Of a stretch of 64,000 nt of DNA, positions 1-9,204 are shown one piece after another; position 1 is the first letter of the stretch, and every line of letters starts with the position of its first letter. Under the pieces are notes generated by a model. The model was not told the DNA's origin. It saw only the letters and a program-made list of their open reading frames with translations, and did not search any database. Source of the stretch: Citrobacter amalonaticus Y19 (lineage in GTDB: Bacteria > Pseudomonadota > Gammaproteobacteria > Enterobacterales > Enterobacteriaceae); contig NZ_CP011132.1 in NCBI RefSeq assembly GCF_000981805.1, forward strand, positions 1,612,001 through 1,676,000, in the 5' to 3' direction. The translations under genes and the position numbers were made by a program.

Positions 1-398
1 TCCCGCTGAAGCCTGAGGTCAATATTGACGCCCTCGCCCCCGACCTTTCTGCGCTTTGCGCCATCAGTCAGCAAATTGGCTGCAACGGTTTTTTCCCTTT
101 CCAGATCCGTCCGGGCAAAAATGAAACTGATGGACGTATGTTCTCCCCGGCAATTGGTATTGTGGAAGATCCGGTGACGGGCAATGCCAATGGTCCAATG
201 GGCGCCTGGCTAGCGCATCATCATTTATTACAACATGACGGGAAATTACTGCGGGTGAAAGGCCATCAGGGACGGGCATTAGGCCGCGATGGCATCGTTG
301 ATATTGACGTGATGATTCAGGATAACCAACCGGTGAAAGTCACGATATCCGGCAACGCGGTGATCCTGTTTCACGCGCAATGGGCGGTCGATTTTTAA
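1..398 (+). CDS. yddE: YddE, PhzF-family isomerase-like protein (3' part)
   Basis: Only the C-terminal 131 residues are present; the gene enters from the left edge and is read from position 3. The family is PhzF-like, with a diaminopimelate-epimerase fold, and YddE has no firmly assigned substrate. The segment holds the family's C-terminal half, including the conserved DPVTGNANG stretch, and ends as E. coli YddE does (the AVILFHA motif close to the stop). In K-12 yddE also lies next to nhoA; here an autotransporter gene separates them. A strong hairpin follows the stop. Identification is by protein recognition and confidence is high. Confidence 0.9.
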   Translation, partial: PLKPEVNIDALAPDLSALCAISQQIGCNGFFPFQIRPGKNETDGRMFSPAIGIVEDPVTGNANGPMGAWLAHHHLLQHDGKLLRVKGHQGRALGRDGIVDIDVMIQDNQPVKVTISGNAVILFHAQWAVDF

Positions 399-403
399 AA
401 GCC

Positions 404-440
404 GCCCGGTAAAGATTCTCCTTACCGGGCGACTTTATTT
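404..440 (+). terminator. Rho-independent terminator of yddE
   Basis: A 9-bp perfect stem (gcccggtaa at 404-412, ttaccgggc at 422-430) with a 9-nt loop is followed by a T-rich tract. It starts six bases after the yddE stop. Confidence 0.8.
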
Positions 441-814
441 TTCTTTCTTATGCTTGCTATTTTAAATCTCTTCTTAAACGTTCTTAATTAATCTTAAATT
501 TGAGTTAAGAAATTAAATTCGTTAAAAATCATAAAGATAAATCACCACCTTTATCTTACCCTATAACCCAATTCAATGAATAATTAAAATTATTTAATCT
601 GTAAGTACTTATTTTTATTCATCATCAATCGATTTATTTAGTTACGTAAGATCAATTCATTTGTTATTTCTTAAGCAACATGAAAAATAACTCATTATCA
701 CACGACGTGAACCACGGAAAGGATTCGTCAGCTATGGCAAAAATGAAATAACTCTCTTTTAGTTTTGAAAACAAAGAACGCAGCACGGTAAATATAATAT
801 ATTACGGACTGCAT
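441..814. other. AT-rich non-coding region before the autotransporter gene
   Basis: About 370 bases with no supportable gene. It is strongly AT-rich, with runs built from TTAA and CTTAAA-like words between 455 and 560, unlike the GC-richer backbone. It probably holds the autotransporter promoter, and its composition would suit H-NS silencing (inference). I cannot single out a convincing -35/-10 pair among the many AT-rich hexamers. Confidence 0.5.
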
Positions 815-3781
815 TTGTCTATTAAAAATGCGAATATGGATATGAAAGAATTTAAATTAACGACAATGGCGGTGTTGATCGGCAGCCTGTTAGTGGCAAA
901 TAATCTTTGTGCAAAAATCTATGACAATAATGAAGGGATTATCACCGGGAGTGGCATCCTTACGGAAGGTGGCGACTATAAAATAGTCAGTACCGCTGGG
1001 GAAAATAACACCCTTTCCGTGGCGAACAATGGCGGGATTACGATTACCAACCCGGGAGGAACGCCAATCGTTAACGCATGGGGCGAATTTGAAAATGGCG
1101 ATTTTACACTCGCCCCAGGCACCGTTTACGTTACCAATAGCGGAACAATCAATTTAGGGTCAGGCTCTACGGTGAATCAAATTACCGGGGATTTTATTCC
1201 GGGTACGGTTAATGGACGCCCGGACCTGGCGCTTGATGAAGATTATCATTTTCTGTTCGCCGTCGGCATTATCGCTGCGGGGGGAACCAGTGACGCCTAT
1301 CGTGCACAAAAAGGCGTGATTATTGCCGATGATTTAACCATAAACATCAGTCACCAGCGTGATGGTAAGGCTATCACGGGTATCTATTCTGATAAGAATA
1401 ATGGCGTTATTACCTTAACCGGTGACACCACGGTGAATGCAACGGCAACCGGGGCGAATGGACACGCTTTTGGCGTTTATGCGAAGAAAGGCAGTTTCAT
1501 CGACGCTGAAAATATTATTATTAATAATAAAAGTACAGAATATGCCGTGGGGATTGTTTCGGAATCGCAAAGCGCAACCGATCGCTCACTTGTTCACTAT
1601 CAGAATGCCACGGTTAAATCCGTTGCCGATGATTTTGCAGATGGTATTAATGCTAACGGCGGCTATATCGAAGCGTCTGGCGATACCTCTGTCGATGTCA
1701 CCGCCAATGCAGTTGGGGGAGTCGCATCCGCAATCTGGCTTTCTGATGGTCCTTCGGGCATCAATTTGGATTCGTTTATCACCACCCACGGTACAACAAC
1801 ACTGCTACTGAAATCCGGTGCGGACAGGACGGTTCTTGATGGCGTCGACTCAATGGGATCTTCGCAATATACCGGTAATGTCCTGAACATCGCGCTGGAT
1901 ACCCAGGGACACCAGCAGACGACCGGGACCGGTATTCTGGCCAGTAAAAAAAATGCGCTGACGGCGGGTAAAATCGACATTAATGGTCACCTGACCATTG
2001 ATGTTGTCGATACCACTCGTAGCGGTAGCTGGCATTATGTTCGTGCGGATAAAGGCGGTGAAATCACACTGAACGGTGGGGTGCAGATGGGGGTGAGCTA
2101 CAACGACCCGGATGCCACCGCCATTCTGGCTGAAAACGCTGGCTCCCGCGTCACGATCAATCCGCAGAACGTGCAGATTGTCGGTACGGTTGAAGCCAGT
2201 GATTCCGCCGTGGTTGACATCAGTGCGACCAGCCAGTCGCGTTTCGTCGGGGGGACAGTCACCCGTGACAACGCGGTGAATAACCTGTCGCTGGCGGAAG
2301 GTTCGGCCTGGAACATGACCAAAAGTTCTCAGCTTACTCACCTGACGCTGGATGACTCCACGCTGACCTTTATGCCGACCGGTGCGCAGAATCGTAGACT
2401 GACGCGTGTGGCCCCGAGCTTCAAGACCCTGAGGGTGAATGGCGATTATACCGGTGCGAACGGTAACATTGTGATGAACACCCAACTGGGCGATGACGCG
2501 TCGCCCACTGACCGGCTGATCGTGACGGGCAACACGTCGGGCACGACGAACGTCAGCGTGCTGAACGCCGGAGGCGCGGGTGGACTGACGACGAACGGTA
2601 TTGAACTTATCAGCGTCGCCGGTAATTCCGCCGGGGAATTCAGACAGAATGGCCGTATCGTGGCGGGCGCCTATGACTACACCCTGCAACGCGGCGAAGG
2701 CCAGAACACCCGGAACTGGTACCTGAGCAGCGCGCTGTCTCCGGCTACCCCAGCATCGCCTGGTACTCCTGTCGATCCGCAGTCGCCATCCCCGACGCCG
2801 CGTGAACACGCGATACGTCCGGAAGCCGGTCTGTACGGTATGAACCTGCAGGCGGCGAACACGATGTTTAACACCCGTTTACAGGATCGTCTGGGTGAAA
2901 CGCATTATGTTGACGCGCTGACCGGCGAGGAAGCAGTCACCAGCCTGTGGCTGCGTAATGTCGGCGGGCATACCCGTCAGAAAGACAGCAGCGACCAGTT
3001 GAATATGCAGAGCAACCGCTATGTCATGCAGCTGGGTGGTGACATCGCGCAGTGGTCTTCGGACAACGCCGACCGTTACCACCTGGGTCTGATGGCCGGT
3101 TACGCCAACCAGAAGAGCCGTGCGGAAAACCAGCGTAACGACAACCGGGCTGACAGTCGCGTCAGCGGTTACAGCGTCGGTCTGTACGGTACCTGGCTGC
3201 AGGACAATGCCACTCACGAAGGGGCATACGTTGACACCTGGGCGCAGTACAGCTGGTTCGATAACACCGTTTCCGGTCGTGACGTTGAGTCGGAAGAGTA
3301 TGATTCCAGCGGGTTCACCGCGTCTGTCGAATCCGGCTATACCTGGAAACTGGTGGCGTTAAGCGAACGTAACTCGCTGTATATTCAGCCCAAAGCGCAG
3401 GTCACCTGGATGGGCGTGAAGGCGGATGAGCACAAAGAAGTTAACGGTACCCGCGTGGAAGGCAACGGCGATGGCAACCTCCAGACCCGCGTCGGCGTAC
3501 GTCTGTTCGGCAAGGGTCACAATCAACGGGACGACGGTAACAACCGTACCTTTCAGCCGTTTGTGGAAGCCAACTGGATCCACAACACCGAAGACTTTGG
3601 CGTCTCGATGAACGGTGAAAATGTGAACCTGAAAGGCACCCGCAACATCGGCGAACTGAAAGCCGGTGTCGAAGGTCAGTTGACGAAGAACGTCGCCCTG
3701 TGGGGTAACGTCGCGCAGCAGGCTGGCGACAAAGGCTACAGCGATACTTCAGCCATGATCGGGATTAAAGCTTCGTTCTGA
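815..3781 (+). CDS. AIDA-type autotransporter adhesin-like protein
   Basis: 988-residue type Va secreted protein. A signal peptide ends near NNLCA (residues 1-33). It is followed by a Gly/Asn/Thr-rich passenger of beta-helix type (about 34-640), a Pro/Ser-rich linker (about 642-667), the junction motif RPEAGLYG, and a C-terminal autotransporter barrel (about 690-988) ending in aromatic Phe. The likely start is TTG at 815, with GGA six bases upstream; ATGs at 836 and 842 would also keep the signal peptide but lack a Shine-Dalgarno sequence. The N-terminal third is AT-rich, while the sequence from about 1850 to the end is GC-rich, which suggests a mosaic gene. It is flanked by terminators, so it is probably monocistronic. 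The ligand is unknown; the role in adhesion or aggregation is inferred from the family. Confidence 0.85.
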   Translation: MSIKNANMDMKEFKLTTMAVLIGSLLVANNLCAKIYDNNEGIITGSGILTEGGDYKIVSTAGENNTLSVANNGGITITNPGGTPIVNAWGEFENGDFTLAPGTVYVTNSGTINLGSGSTVNQITGDFIPGTVNGRPDLALDEDYHFLFAVGIIAAGGTSDAYRAQKGVIIADDLTINISHQRDGKAITGIYSDKNNGVITLTGDTTVNATATGANGHAFGVYAKKGSFIDAENIIINNKSTEYAVGIVSESQSATDRSLVHYQNATVKSVADDFADGINANGGYIEASGDTSVDVTANAVGGVASAIWLSDGPSGINLDSFITTHGTTTLLLKSGADRTVLDGVDSMGSSQYTGNVLNIALDTQGHQQTTGTGILASKKNALTAGKIDINGHLTIDVVDTTRSGSWHYVRADKGGEITLNGGVQMGVSYNDPDATAILAENAGSRVTINPQNVQIVGTVEASDSAVVDISATSQSRFVGGTVTRDNAVNNLSLAEGSAWNMTKSSQLTHLTLDDSTLTFMPTGAQNRRLTRVAPSFKTLRVNGDYTGANGNIVMNTQLGDDASPTDRLIVTGNTSGTTNVSVLNAGGAGGLTTNGIELISVAGNSAGEFRQNGRIVAGAYDYTLQRGEGQNTRNWYLSSALSPATPASPGTPVDPQSPSPTPREHAIRPEAGLYGMNLQAANTMFNTRLQDRLGETHYVDALTGEEAVTSLWLRNVGGHTRQKDSSDQLNMQSNRYVMQLGGDIAQWSSDNADRYHLGLMAGYANQKSRAENQRNDNRADSRVSGYSVGLYGTWLQDNATHEGAYVDTWAQYSWFDNTVSGRDVESEEYDSSGFTASVESGYTWKLVALSERNSLYIQPKAQVTWMGVKADEHKEVNGTRVEGNGDGNLQTRVGVRLFGKGHNQRDDGNNRTFQPFVEANWIHNTEDFGVSMNGENVNLKGTRNIGELKAGVEGQLTKNVALWGNVAQQAGDKGYSDTSAMIGIKASF

Positions 3782-3788
3782 TGACTAC

Positions 3789-3826
3789 ACCCCGGCAAGC
3801 ATATTCGCCTGCCGGGGTTTCTTTAT
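3789..3826. terminator. Terminator between autotransporter and nhoA
   Basis: An 8-bp stem, ccccggca (3790-3797) with tgccgggg (3810-3817), followed by tttctttattt on the plus strand. It sits between two converging genes and probably serves the autotransporter; the minus side lacks a long T run. Confidence 0.7.
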
Positions 3827-4668
3827 TTCCCGGCGTCCGGATGCGTATCAAACGCCGCCATCACCCTTGCCAGTTCAGTTTCCGTAAACCCATGCTTCGC
3901 GTCCGTCACCCCCAGGCCAAAACGTTCCTGTAAAAGCGCATACAACGAGGCGACATCCGGCAAATTGATTTGTTCTACCGTTCTGTCATCTTCGTAATGC
4001 GTGAAGTGGAAGTTGGTAAGGGTTAATTTTCCACCGTCCGGCAAATGACGGCACATCAGCAGGTGATGACGAAAATGCGATTGCGGCCAGTGCGCAGACC
4101 AGAAGTTGCCCATCACATGGTCACTTTGCTGTTGCGTCACCCGATCGAAGCGATACATGGACTGCCAGTGCTCGTGATGACAGAACTGCAGGATCCAGTC
4201 GTCACCCTCCTGCTGCAAACGGTATTCACCGTGCGGCGTCTTCTGAACAATGTCTGCCTGCAAACGAATGGGCGCGGTGAGCGTCTGACCGCCAAACCCC
4301 ACATCGGCAATCCACGATTCGCCGTCCAGTTCAACCAACAGCAAACGGTGAGTTCGCGGGGGCAACGTCGGTGGATTTGCCAGTACCACGCGCCCCAACA
4401 GGCTGCGCACGGTAAAGCCCAGTTCGCGCAGTACGCGCTCAAACACACCATTTTGCTCAAAACAATAACCACCGCGACGGGCGGTAATGAGTTTCTCTTC
4501 CAGCGACCGATCGTCAAGATGCATTTCTCGCGGTAGCAACACGTCGAGATTCTCAAACGGGATAGTACAGTTATGCTGCAAATGCAGCGCCCGGAGCGTC
4601 TCAATATTCACTTCGGTACGCCCTGACCAGTTCAGACGCGCAAAATAAGCATTCAGGATGGGAGTCAT
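3823..4668 (-). CDS. nhoA: Arylamine N-acetyltransferase NhoA
   Basis: Acetyl-CoA dependent N- and O-acetyltransferase acting on arylamines and N-hydroxyarylamines in the cytoplasm. The Cys-His-Asp catalytic triad is visible: Cys69 in RRGGYCFEQNG, His107 in PPRTHRLLL and Asp122 in WIADVGFGG. Translation is placed at the ATG at 4668 because it has a clear AGGAAA ribosome site and gives 281 residues, the length of E. coli NhoA; the frame is open further upstream but that part is not supported. It lies divergent from yddH, as in K-12. Confidence 0.95.
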   Translation of the reverse strand: MTPILNAYFARLNWSGRTEVNIETLRALHLQHNCTIPFENLDVLLPREMHLDDRSLEEKLITARRGGYCFEQNGVFERVLRELGFTVRSLLGRVVLANPPTLPPRTHRLLLVELDGESWIADVGFGGQTLTAPIRLQADIVQKTPHGEYRLQQEGDDWILQFCHHEHWQSMYRFDRVTQQQSDHVMGNFWSAHWPQSHFRHHLLMCRHLPDGGKLTLTNFHFTHYEDDRTVEQINLPDVASLYALLQERFGLGVTDAKHGFTETELARVMAAFDTHPDAGK

Positions 4669-4805
4669 CAGGTTTCCTGTCGTGGGTCTTACATCGTTAC
4701 CCGAGTATAAACGATGAGCCCGGAGAGTGAGGCAGAGGTTATTAGTAGGTTGGCGCAACGACGATTTTCAATAATACTCAGAAAAACCCTTTGCGAGACA
4801 ATCCT

Positions 4806-5375
4806 ATGAGCCGATTCCGTCCTGTCGAATTACGCCACGCCAGTCGCCTGCTCAATCATGGCCCTACGGTGCTGATAACCAGTCGCGATGAGGTCAGCAA
4901 CCGACGCAACATCATGGCCGCCGCGTGGTCTATGCCCGTCGAGTTTGAACCGCCCCGCCTCGCCATTGTGGTCGATAAAACGGCCTGGTCGCGAGAGTTA
5001 ATTGAGCGCAGCGGCCTGTTTGGTATCGTCATTCCCGGCGTCGCCGCCACCAACTGGACTTACGCCGTCGGCAGCGTTTCCGGGCGCGATGAAGACAAAT
5101 TCAACTGTTACGGTATCCCGGTGATAAAAGGACCGGTTCTGGGACTGCCGGTCGTCGAAGAAAAATGTCTGGCCTGGATGGAGTGTCGCCTGCTCCCCGC
5201 CACCGCCGCGCAGGAAAAATACGACACCTTATTCGGTGAAGTGGTTTCTGCCGCCGCGGATGAACGCGTGTTTGTCGAAGGCCGCTGGCAGTTCGATGAC
5301 GATAAGCTCAATACTCTGCATCACCTTGGTGCCGGAACGTTCGTCACCAGCGGAAAACGCGTGACAGCGGGCTAA
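4806..5375 (+). CDS. yddH: YddH, flavin reductase-like FMN-binding protein
   Basis: 189-residue cytoplasmic protein of the flavin reductase-like (FMN-binding split barrel) family and a clear orthologue of E. coli YddH. The core includes the AAAWSMPVEFEPPR segment, typical of this family near the flavin. The ATG at 4806 is preferred over the in-frame TTG at 4791 because it matches the family N-terminus (MSRF) and has GAG upstream. It is divergent from nhoA across 137 bases. The physiological substrate is unknown; NADH-linked flavin reduction is inferred from the family. Confidence 0.88.
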   Translation: MSRFRPVELRHASRLLNHGPTVLITSRDEVSNRRNIMAAAWSMPVEFEPPRLAIVVDKTAWSRELIERSGLFGIVIPGVAATNWTYAVGSVSGRDEDKFNCYGIPVIKGPVLGLPVVEEKCLAWMECRLLPATAAQEKYDTLFGEVVSAAADERVFVEGRWQFDDDKLNTLHHLGAGTFVTSGKRVTAG

Positions 5376-5486
5376 CTATGCGGTCACCACGGTGATCCCC
5401 TTCGCGTTCATGGCGCGAAACTGATCAAAAATCGTGCAGATATCAATGCCCTGAGAATATCTGCACCTCCATTGCCGTCTGGCAGA
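5376..5486 (-). pseudogene. Possible 3' relic of a lost gene
   Basis: Directly after the yddH stop the minus strand is open for about 36 codons, ending in a TAG at 5376-5378. It has protein-like composition (for example DQFRAMNAKGITVVTA before the stop) but no start codon with a ribosome site, and it is closed upstream by an in-frame stop. It may be the tail of a gene lost when the sulfatase gene arrived. I do not recognise the family, and chance is possible. Confidence 0.2.
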
Positions 5487-5499
5487 AGCTGACTATAGT
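5472..5499 (+). promoter_or_regulatory. Candidate sigma-70 promoter of the sulfatase gene
   Basis: TTGCCG at 5472-5477 and TATAGT at 5494-5499 are separated by 16 bases. The predicted transcript would start near 5506, about 88 bases before the coding start. The call is from consensus match only. Confidence 0.4.
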
Positions 5500-5593
5500 T
5501 AATGTTGCATTACCTCAAATTTCCACCTCAAAAGCATATATACCTGCATTTGCACATAAAAATGTCCTCCATTTCGATAAGAGAGGTTTTACA

Positions 5594-7570
5594 ATGCAAC
5601 TCAATACCATCGCCAGGGGTTTACTCCTTGCCGGGCTGTTAACGTCGTTTTCTCTCCCGCTTATCGCTGCTGAAGCGCCTAAAGATGCCACTGCCGCCAC
5701 GCAACAGGCGAACAATGCGCTCTATAATCAATTACCTTTCTCCGATAACACCGACTTTACCGATGCGCACAAAGGCTTTATCGCTCCAATCCCCCAGGAG
5801 GTGATTAAGGGTGAACAAGGCAACGTTATCTGGAATCCTCAGCAATATGCGTTCATTAAAGAAGGCGATAAATCTCCCGACTCAGTAAACCCCAGCCTCT
5901 GGCGTCAGGCGCAGTTGATTAATATCAGCGGTCTGTTTGAGGTAACGGAGGGCGTTTATCAGATTCGTAATCTTGACCTGTCGAATATGACGATTATCGA
6001 AGGTAAAGACGGCATCACCGTTGTCGATCCGCTGGTTTCGGCAGAAACGGCGAAAGTGGGCATGGATTTGTACTTTAAGAACCGGAGTAAAAAACCGGTC
6101 GTGGCGGTGATTTACACCCACAGCCACGTTGACCACTACGGCGGCGTTCGCGGCGTGGTGGACGAAGCCGACGTGAAATCAGGCAATGTGAAAATCTACG
6201 CCCCTGCCGGATTCATGGAGGAGGCGGTCTCAGAAAATATCATGGCCGGGAACGTCATGAGCCGGCGCGCCAGCTACATGTACGGCAACCTGCTGAAACC
6301 GGATGTCAAAGGCCAGGTCGGCGCGGGTCTGGGTACCACCACCTCCGCCGGGACGGTGACGCTGATTGCTCCGACCAATTACATTACTAAGACCGGGCAG
6401 AAAGAGGTTATTGACGGACTGACCTACGATTTCCTGATGGCGCCGGGTTCCGAGGCCCCTTCCGAAATGCTGTGGTATATCGAAGAGAAGAAAATCATCG
6501 AAACCGCTGAAGATGTCACCCATACCCTGCACAACACCTATTCCCTGCGCGGCGCAAAAATTCGCCAGCCTCTGCCGTGGTCTAAATACATCAACGAGGC
6601 GCTTACCCTGTGGGGCGATAAAGCCGAAATTATCCTGGCGCAGCACCACTGGCCAACCTGGGGAAATGACAATGTAGTCAAGTTGCTGAAAAGTCAGCGC
6701 GATTTGTATCGCTATATCAACGACCAGACGCTGCGAATGGCGAACCAGGGGTTAACCCGCGATGAGATCGCCGCTAACTTCACCTTGCCACCGGCACTTG
6801 CCAATACCTGGGCAAACCGCGGTTACTATGGTTCGGTCAGCCACGACGTGAAAGCAACCTATGTGCTGTATCTCGGCTGGTTTGACGGCAACCCGGCGAC
6901 TCTGGACGAATTGCCGCCGGAAGAAGGCGCGAAGAAATTTGTGGAGTACATGGGCGGCGCTGACGCCATTTTGCAAAAAGCGAAGCAGGATTACGATCAG
7001 GGCAACTATCGCTGGGTCGCGCAGGTGGTCAGCAAAGTCGTATTTGCCGATCCGAATAATCAGGCCGCGAGAAATCTGGAAGCGGACGCGCTTGAACAGC
7101 TGGGGTATCAGGCCGAATCTGGTCCGTGGCGTAACTTCTACCTGACCGGCGCACAGGAACTGCGTAACGGCGTCGTGAAAGGGCCAACGCCGAATACCGC
7201 CAGTGGGGATACCGTGCGCGCCATGACGCCGGAAATGTTCTTTGATTATCTCGCCGTCCACGTTAACGGCCAAAAAGCGGCAGATGCCAAAGCGGTTCTC
7301 AACTTCGATTTCGGTGACGACGGCGGCAAGTACAAAGTCGAACTGGAAAACGGCGTGCTGAACCACACCGCGAACGTGCAGGACGCCAATGCCGATGCCA
7401 CCATCAGCCTGTCGCGCGATGCACTGAACCGCATTGTGTTGAAAGAAGAAACGCTGAAAGACGCGACGGATAAAGGTGACGTAAAAATCACCGGCAATGG
7501 GGAAAAACTGAACGAACTGCTGGGTTATATGGATAAGTTCGAATTCTGGTTCAATATCGTTACGCCGTAA
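5594..7570 (+). CDS. Periplasmic alkyl/aryl sulfatase (SdsA/YjcS family)
   Basis: 658-residue exported metallo-beta-lactamase-fold sulfatase expected to hydrolyse alkyl sulfates such as dodecyl sulfate to alcohol and sulfate. Visible parts are a signal peptide (residues 1-26, cleavage near LIAAEA), the metal motif THSHVDHYGG with His176, His178, Asp180 and His181, further ligand candidates in ETAEDVTHT and ILAQHHWPTW, a helical dimerisation region, and a C-terminal SCP2-like domain (about 535-658). GAGAGG precedes the ATG. Length and order match E. coli YjcS, but the gene sits in the yddH-pptA interval, where K-12 has no such gene, so it is a paralogue or an insertion. It has its own promoter candidate and terminator. 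Confidence 0.88.
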   Translation: MQLNTIARGLLLAGLLTSFSLPLIAAEAPKDATAATQQANNALYNQLPFSDNTDFTDAHKGFIAPIPQEVIKGEQGNVIWNPQQYAFIKEGDKSPDSVNPSLWRQAQLINISGLFEVTEGVYQIRNLDLSNMTIIEGKDGITVVDPLVSAETAKVGMDLYFKNRSKKPVVAVIYTHSHVDHYGGVRGVVDEADVKSGNVKIYAPAGFMEEAVSENIMAGNVMSRRASYMYGNLLKPDVKGQVGAGLGTTTSAGTVTLIAPTNYITKTGQKEVIDGLTYDFLMAPGSEAPSEMLWYIEEKKIIETAEDVTHTLHNTYSLRGAKIRQPLPWSKYINEALTLWGDKAEIILAQHHWPTWGNDNVVKLLKSQRDLYRYINDQTLRMANQGLTRDEIAANFTLPPALANTWANRGYYGSVSHDVKATYVLYLGWFDGNPATLDELPPEEGAKKFVEYMGGADAILQKAKQDYDQGNYRWVAQVVSKVVFADPNNQAARNLEADALEQLGYQAESGPWRNFYLTGAQELRNGVVKGPTPNTASGDTVRAMTPEMFFDYLAVHVNGQKAADAKAVLNFDFGDDGGKYKVELENGVLNHTANVQDANADATISLSRDALNRIVLKEETLKDATDKGDVKITGNGEKLNELLGYMDKFEFWFNIVTP

Positions 7571-7579
7571 TCCGACGTC

Positions 7580-7612
7580 GCCCGGTCAGTCCTTGTGACC
7601 GGGCCTTTTCTT
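7580..7612 (+). terminator. Terminator of the sulfatase gene
   Basis: A 9-bp stem, gcccggtca (7580-7588) with tgaccgggc (7596-7604), followed by cttttcttt. Confidence 0.75.
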
Positions 7613-7839
7613 TACATGCTGTAGCCAGGCTTTTTAATCAGCACGTCCATCTGCGGCGCAATCTCGCTATCCCACACGCCCTGCCACGCTTCTTCCGGAA
7701 TTTCAGTCAGCGCCACGCTCACCGAGCGCTCCTTACTTTTCAGATGGCGAATGATCACCTCAGTAATCTCTGAGGCCAGCGCCGATTTTTGCTCATCATT
7801 CAGGTCGCGCGGGAAACATTTAATATCAACGTGCGGCAT
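7612..7839 (-). CDS. pptA: 4-oxalocrotonate tautomerase-family protein PptA
   Basis: 75-residue small tautomerase, orthologue of E. coli PptA (YdcE, 77 residues). The family uses the amino-terminal proline exposed after Met removal as general base; here translation starts Met-Pro-His. The start at 7839 is fixed by this proline and by an AAGGA ribosome site; a longer open frame upstream would bury the proline and is rejected. Natural substrate unknown; phenylpyruvate tautomerase activity is reported for the E. coli protein. It converges with the sulfatase gene. Confidence 0.9.
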   Translation of the reverse strand: MPHVDIKCFPRDLNDEQKSALASEITEVIIRHLKSKERSVSVALTEIPEEAWQGVWDSEIAPQMDVLIKKPGYSM

Positions 7840-7904
7840 TGCAGGTTCCTTATTGTCGGTGTGAGGATAAAAATTAGCACAGTTGTGAACAGGCAAGTGT
7901 CCGT

Positions 7905-8909
7905 TTATGCGGACTCACGCTCAATAAGGTGAAAACCGATGTCGATAATGGCTTCTTCCACCGCCGTTTGTTCAATGCGATTCGCCAATAGCGTGGCGGC
8001 TCGCTGACCAATGGCGCGGCGGTCGACGCTGACGGTGGTGATCGACGGACGATTGCTGGCGGCAAAATCGAGATCGCCAAAGCCGATGACGGCTATATCC
8101 TGCGGAATACGTAATCCACGGCTTTCCGCTTCCATCATTGCGCCCTGCGCCAGCGTGTCAGAACTGCAGACAATCACGTCGAATTCCCCTTCACTGAAGA
8201 GTTGCGTGAGGCCACTGCGTCCCAGCGACAGCGACGCCGGAAGCGGCACATCCACCTGCGGCACATCATGAATATCATGACGTGCCAGAACACTGCATAA
8301 CCCCTGCTTTCGCTGACCCGCGCGGCGATCGGCCGTCCACAGCAAACCGGGGCGTCGATACCCTTTACTGAGCAGATACTCGCCGGTGGCCTGCCCGACT
8401 TTTTCATGGGAGAAACCGACGAGCATATCGAGCGGCGTTGGCGTGAGATCCCAGATTTCTACCACCGGAATGGCCGCGTTCAGGATCACTTTTTTCAGTT
8501 CGCTGGTGTGGTGGATGCCGGTTAATACGACACCGTCAGGACGCCGGGAAAGCAGTGTCGCCACCAGTTCCGCTTCCGTCTGTTCGGTATACCCCGCCAC
8601 GCACAGGAGAATATGATAGCCGCGCCTTCCCAGTTCATCGCTCAGCGACTGAATAGTATCGACGAACATGTTGTTGTTGATCTGCGGTACCACGATGGCA
8701 ATCAATTTACTGCGCCGTGACGCAAGTCCTCCCGCCAGCGCGTTGGGGATATAGCCGGTCGCCCGCACTGCCTGCATCACTTTCTCAACCGTTTTAGGCC
8801 GTACCAGCTGCGGTGTATTGAGCGCCCGACTCACCGTCATGGGCGACAGTCCAGCACTGCGGGCAACATCTTCCAGCGTCGGCGCGCGAGGTGGTTTTGT
8901 GCTCTTCAC
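7905..8909 (-). CDS. LacI-family transcriptional repressor of the galactarate/talarate cassette
   Basis: LacI/GntR-type regulator: an N-terminal helix-turn-helix ([21 protein letters not shown]), a hinge, and a periplasmic-binding-protein-like sensor domain ending near residue 330. Two GTG starts are possible. The one at 8909 has AGGGG eight bases upstream and is preferred; the one at 8933 adds eight residues but has a poor ribosome site. The gene is divergent from the dehydratase and MFS genes, and two matching 17-bp operator-like sequences lie between them. It therefore probably represses that pair, with a sugar acid as inducer (inference). Confidence 0.85.
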   Translation of the reverse strand: MKSTKPPRAPTLEDVARSAGLSPMTVSRALNTPQLVRPKTVEKVMQAVRATGYIPNALAGGLASRRSKLIAIVVPQINNNMFVDTIQSLSDELGRRGYHILLCVAGYTEQTEAELVATLLSRRPDGVVLTGIHHTSELKKVILNAAIPVVEIWDLTPTPLDMLVGFSHEKVGQATGEYLLSKGYRRPGLLWTADRRAGQRKQGLCSVLARHDIHDVPQVDVPLPASLSLGRSGLTQLFSEGEFDVIVCSSDTLAQGAMMEAESRGLRIPQDIAVIGFGDLDFAASNRPSITTVSVDRRAIGQRAATLLANRIEQTAVEEAIIDIGFHLIERESA

Positions 8910-9034
8910 TGTGGATGCCCCTGCAAAATTCACTGATTTATCTGTGCATTATTCATCATGCGTGTGGCTATTGCCAGCTTCAGACCAGGAAACGCCGCAA
9001 ATACAGCAGCTTACTTTTCCACACGCACAATAAA

Positions 9035-9051
9035 ATGTTAGCGATATCATT
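9035..9051 (+). promoter_or_regulatory. Operator-like site 1 for the LacI-family regulator
   Basis: ATGTTAGCGATATCATT. Its first 16 bases form an imperfect palindrome (12 of 16 positions symmetric) around a central CG, the usual form of LacI/GntR-family operators. It is 15 of 17 identical to the second copy at 9188. Confidence 0.6.
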
Positions 9052-9187
9052 CAATGTTGTGCATTTTACCAGAAAGTTTTGGATTGTGACCTGTTCTGCG
9101 GGAATTCCCCTTTTTTATTCGCCATATGTGATCGATTGTTCAATTCAGCATCAACTCTCTGGATTAATTTTTGTCATGAGAATAGAA

Positions 9188-9204
9188 ATGTTAGCGCAAT
9201 CATT
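9188..9204 (+). promoter_or_regulatory. Operator-like site 2 for the LacI-family regulator
   Basis: ATGTTAGCGCAATCATT, 153 bases downstream of site 1 and 22 bases before the dehydratase start codon. It is well placed to block transcription, with looping to site 1 possible. Confidence 0.6.

Noticed and set aside
1850..2809. 319-codon open frame on the minus strand inside the autotransporter gene
   Set aside because: It is a shadow of the GC-rich plus-strand coding sequence. It has no family resemblance and no ribosome site, and the plus-strand frame has signal peptide, linker and barrel.
9127..9142. CRP site upstream of the dehydratase (TGTGA-N6-GTTCA)
   Set aside because: Only one half-site matches; too weak to call beside the clear LacI-type operators.
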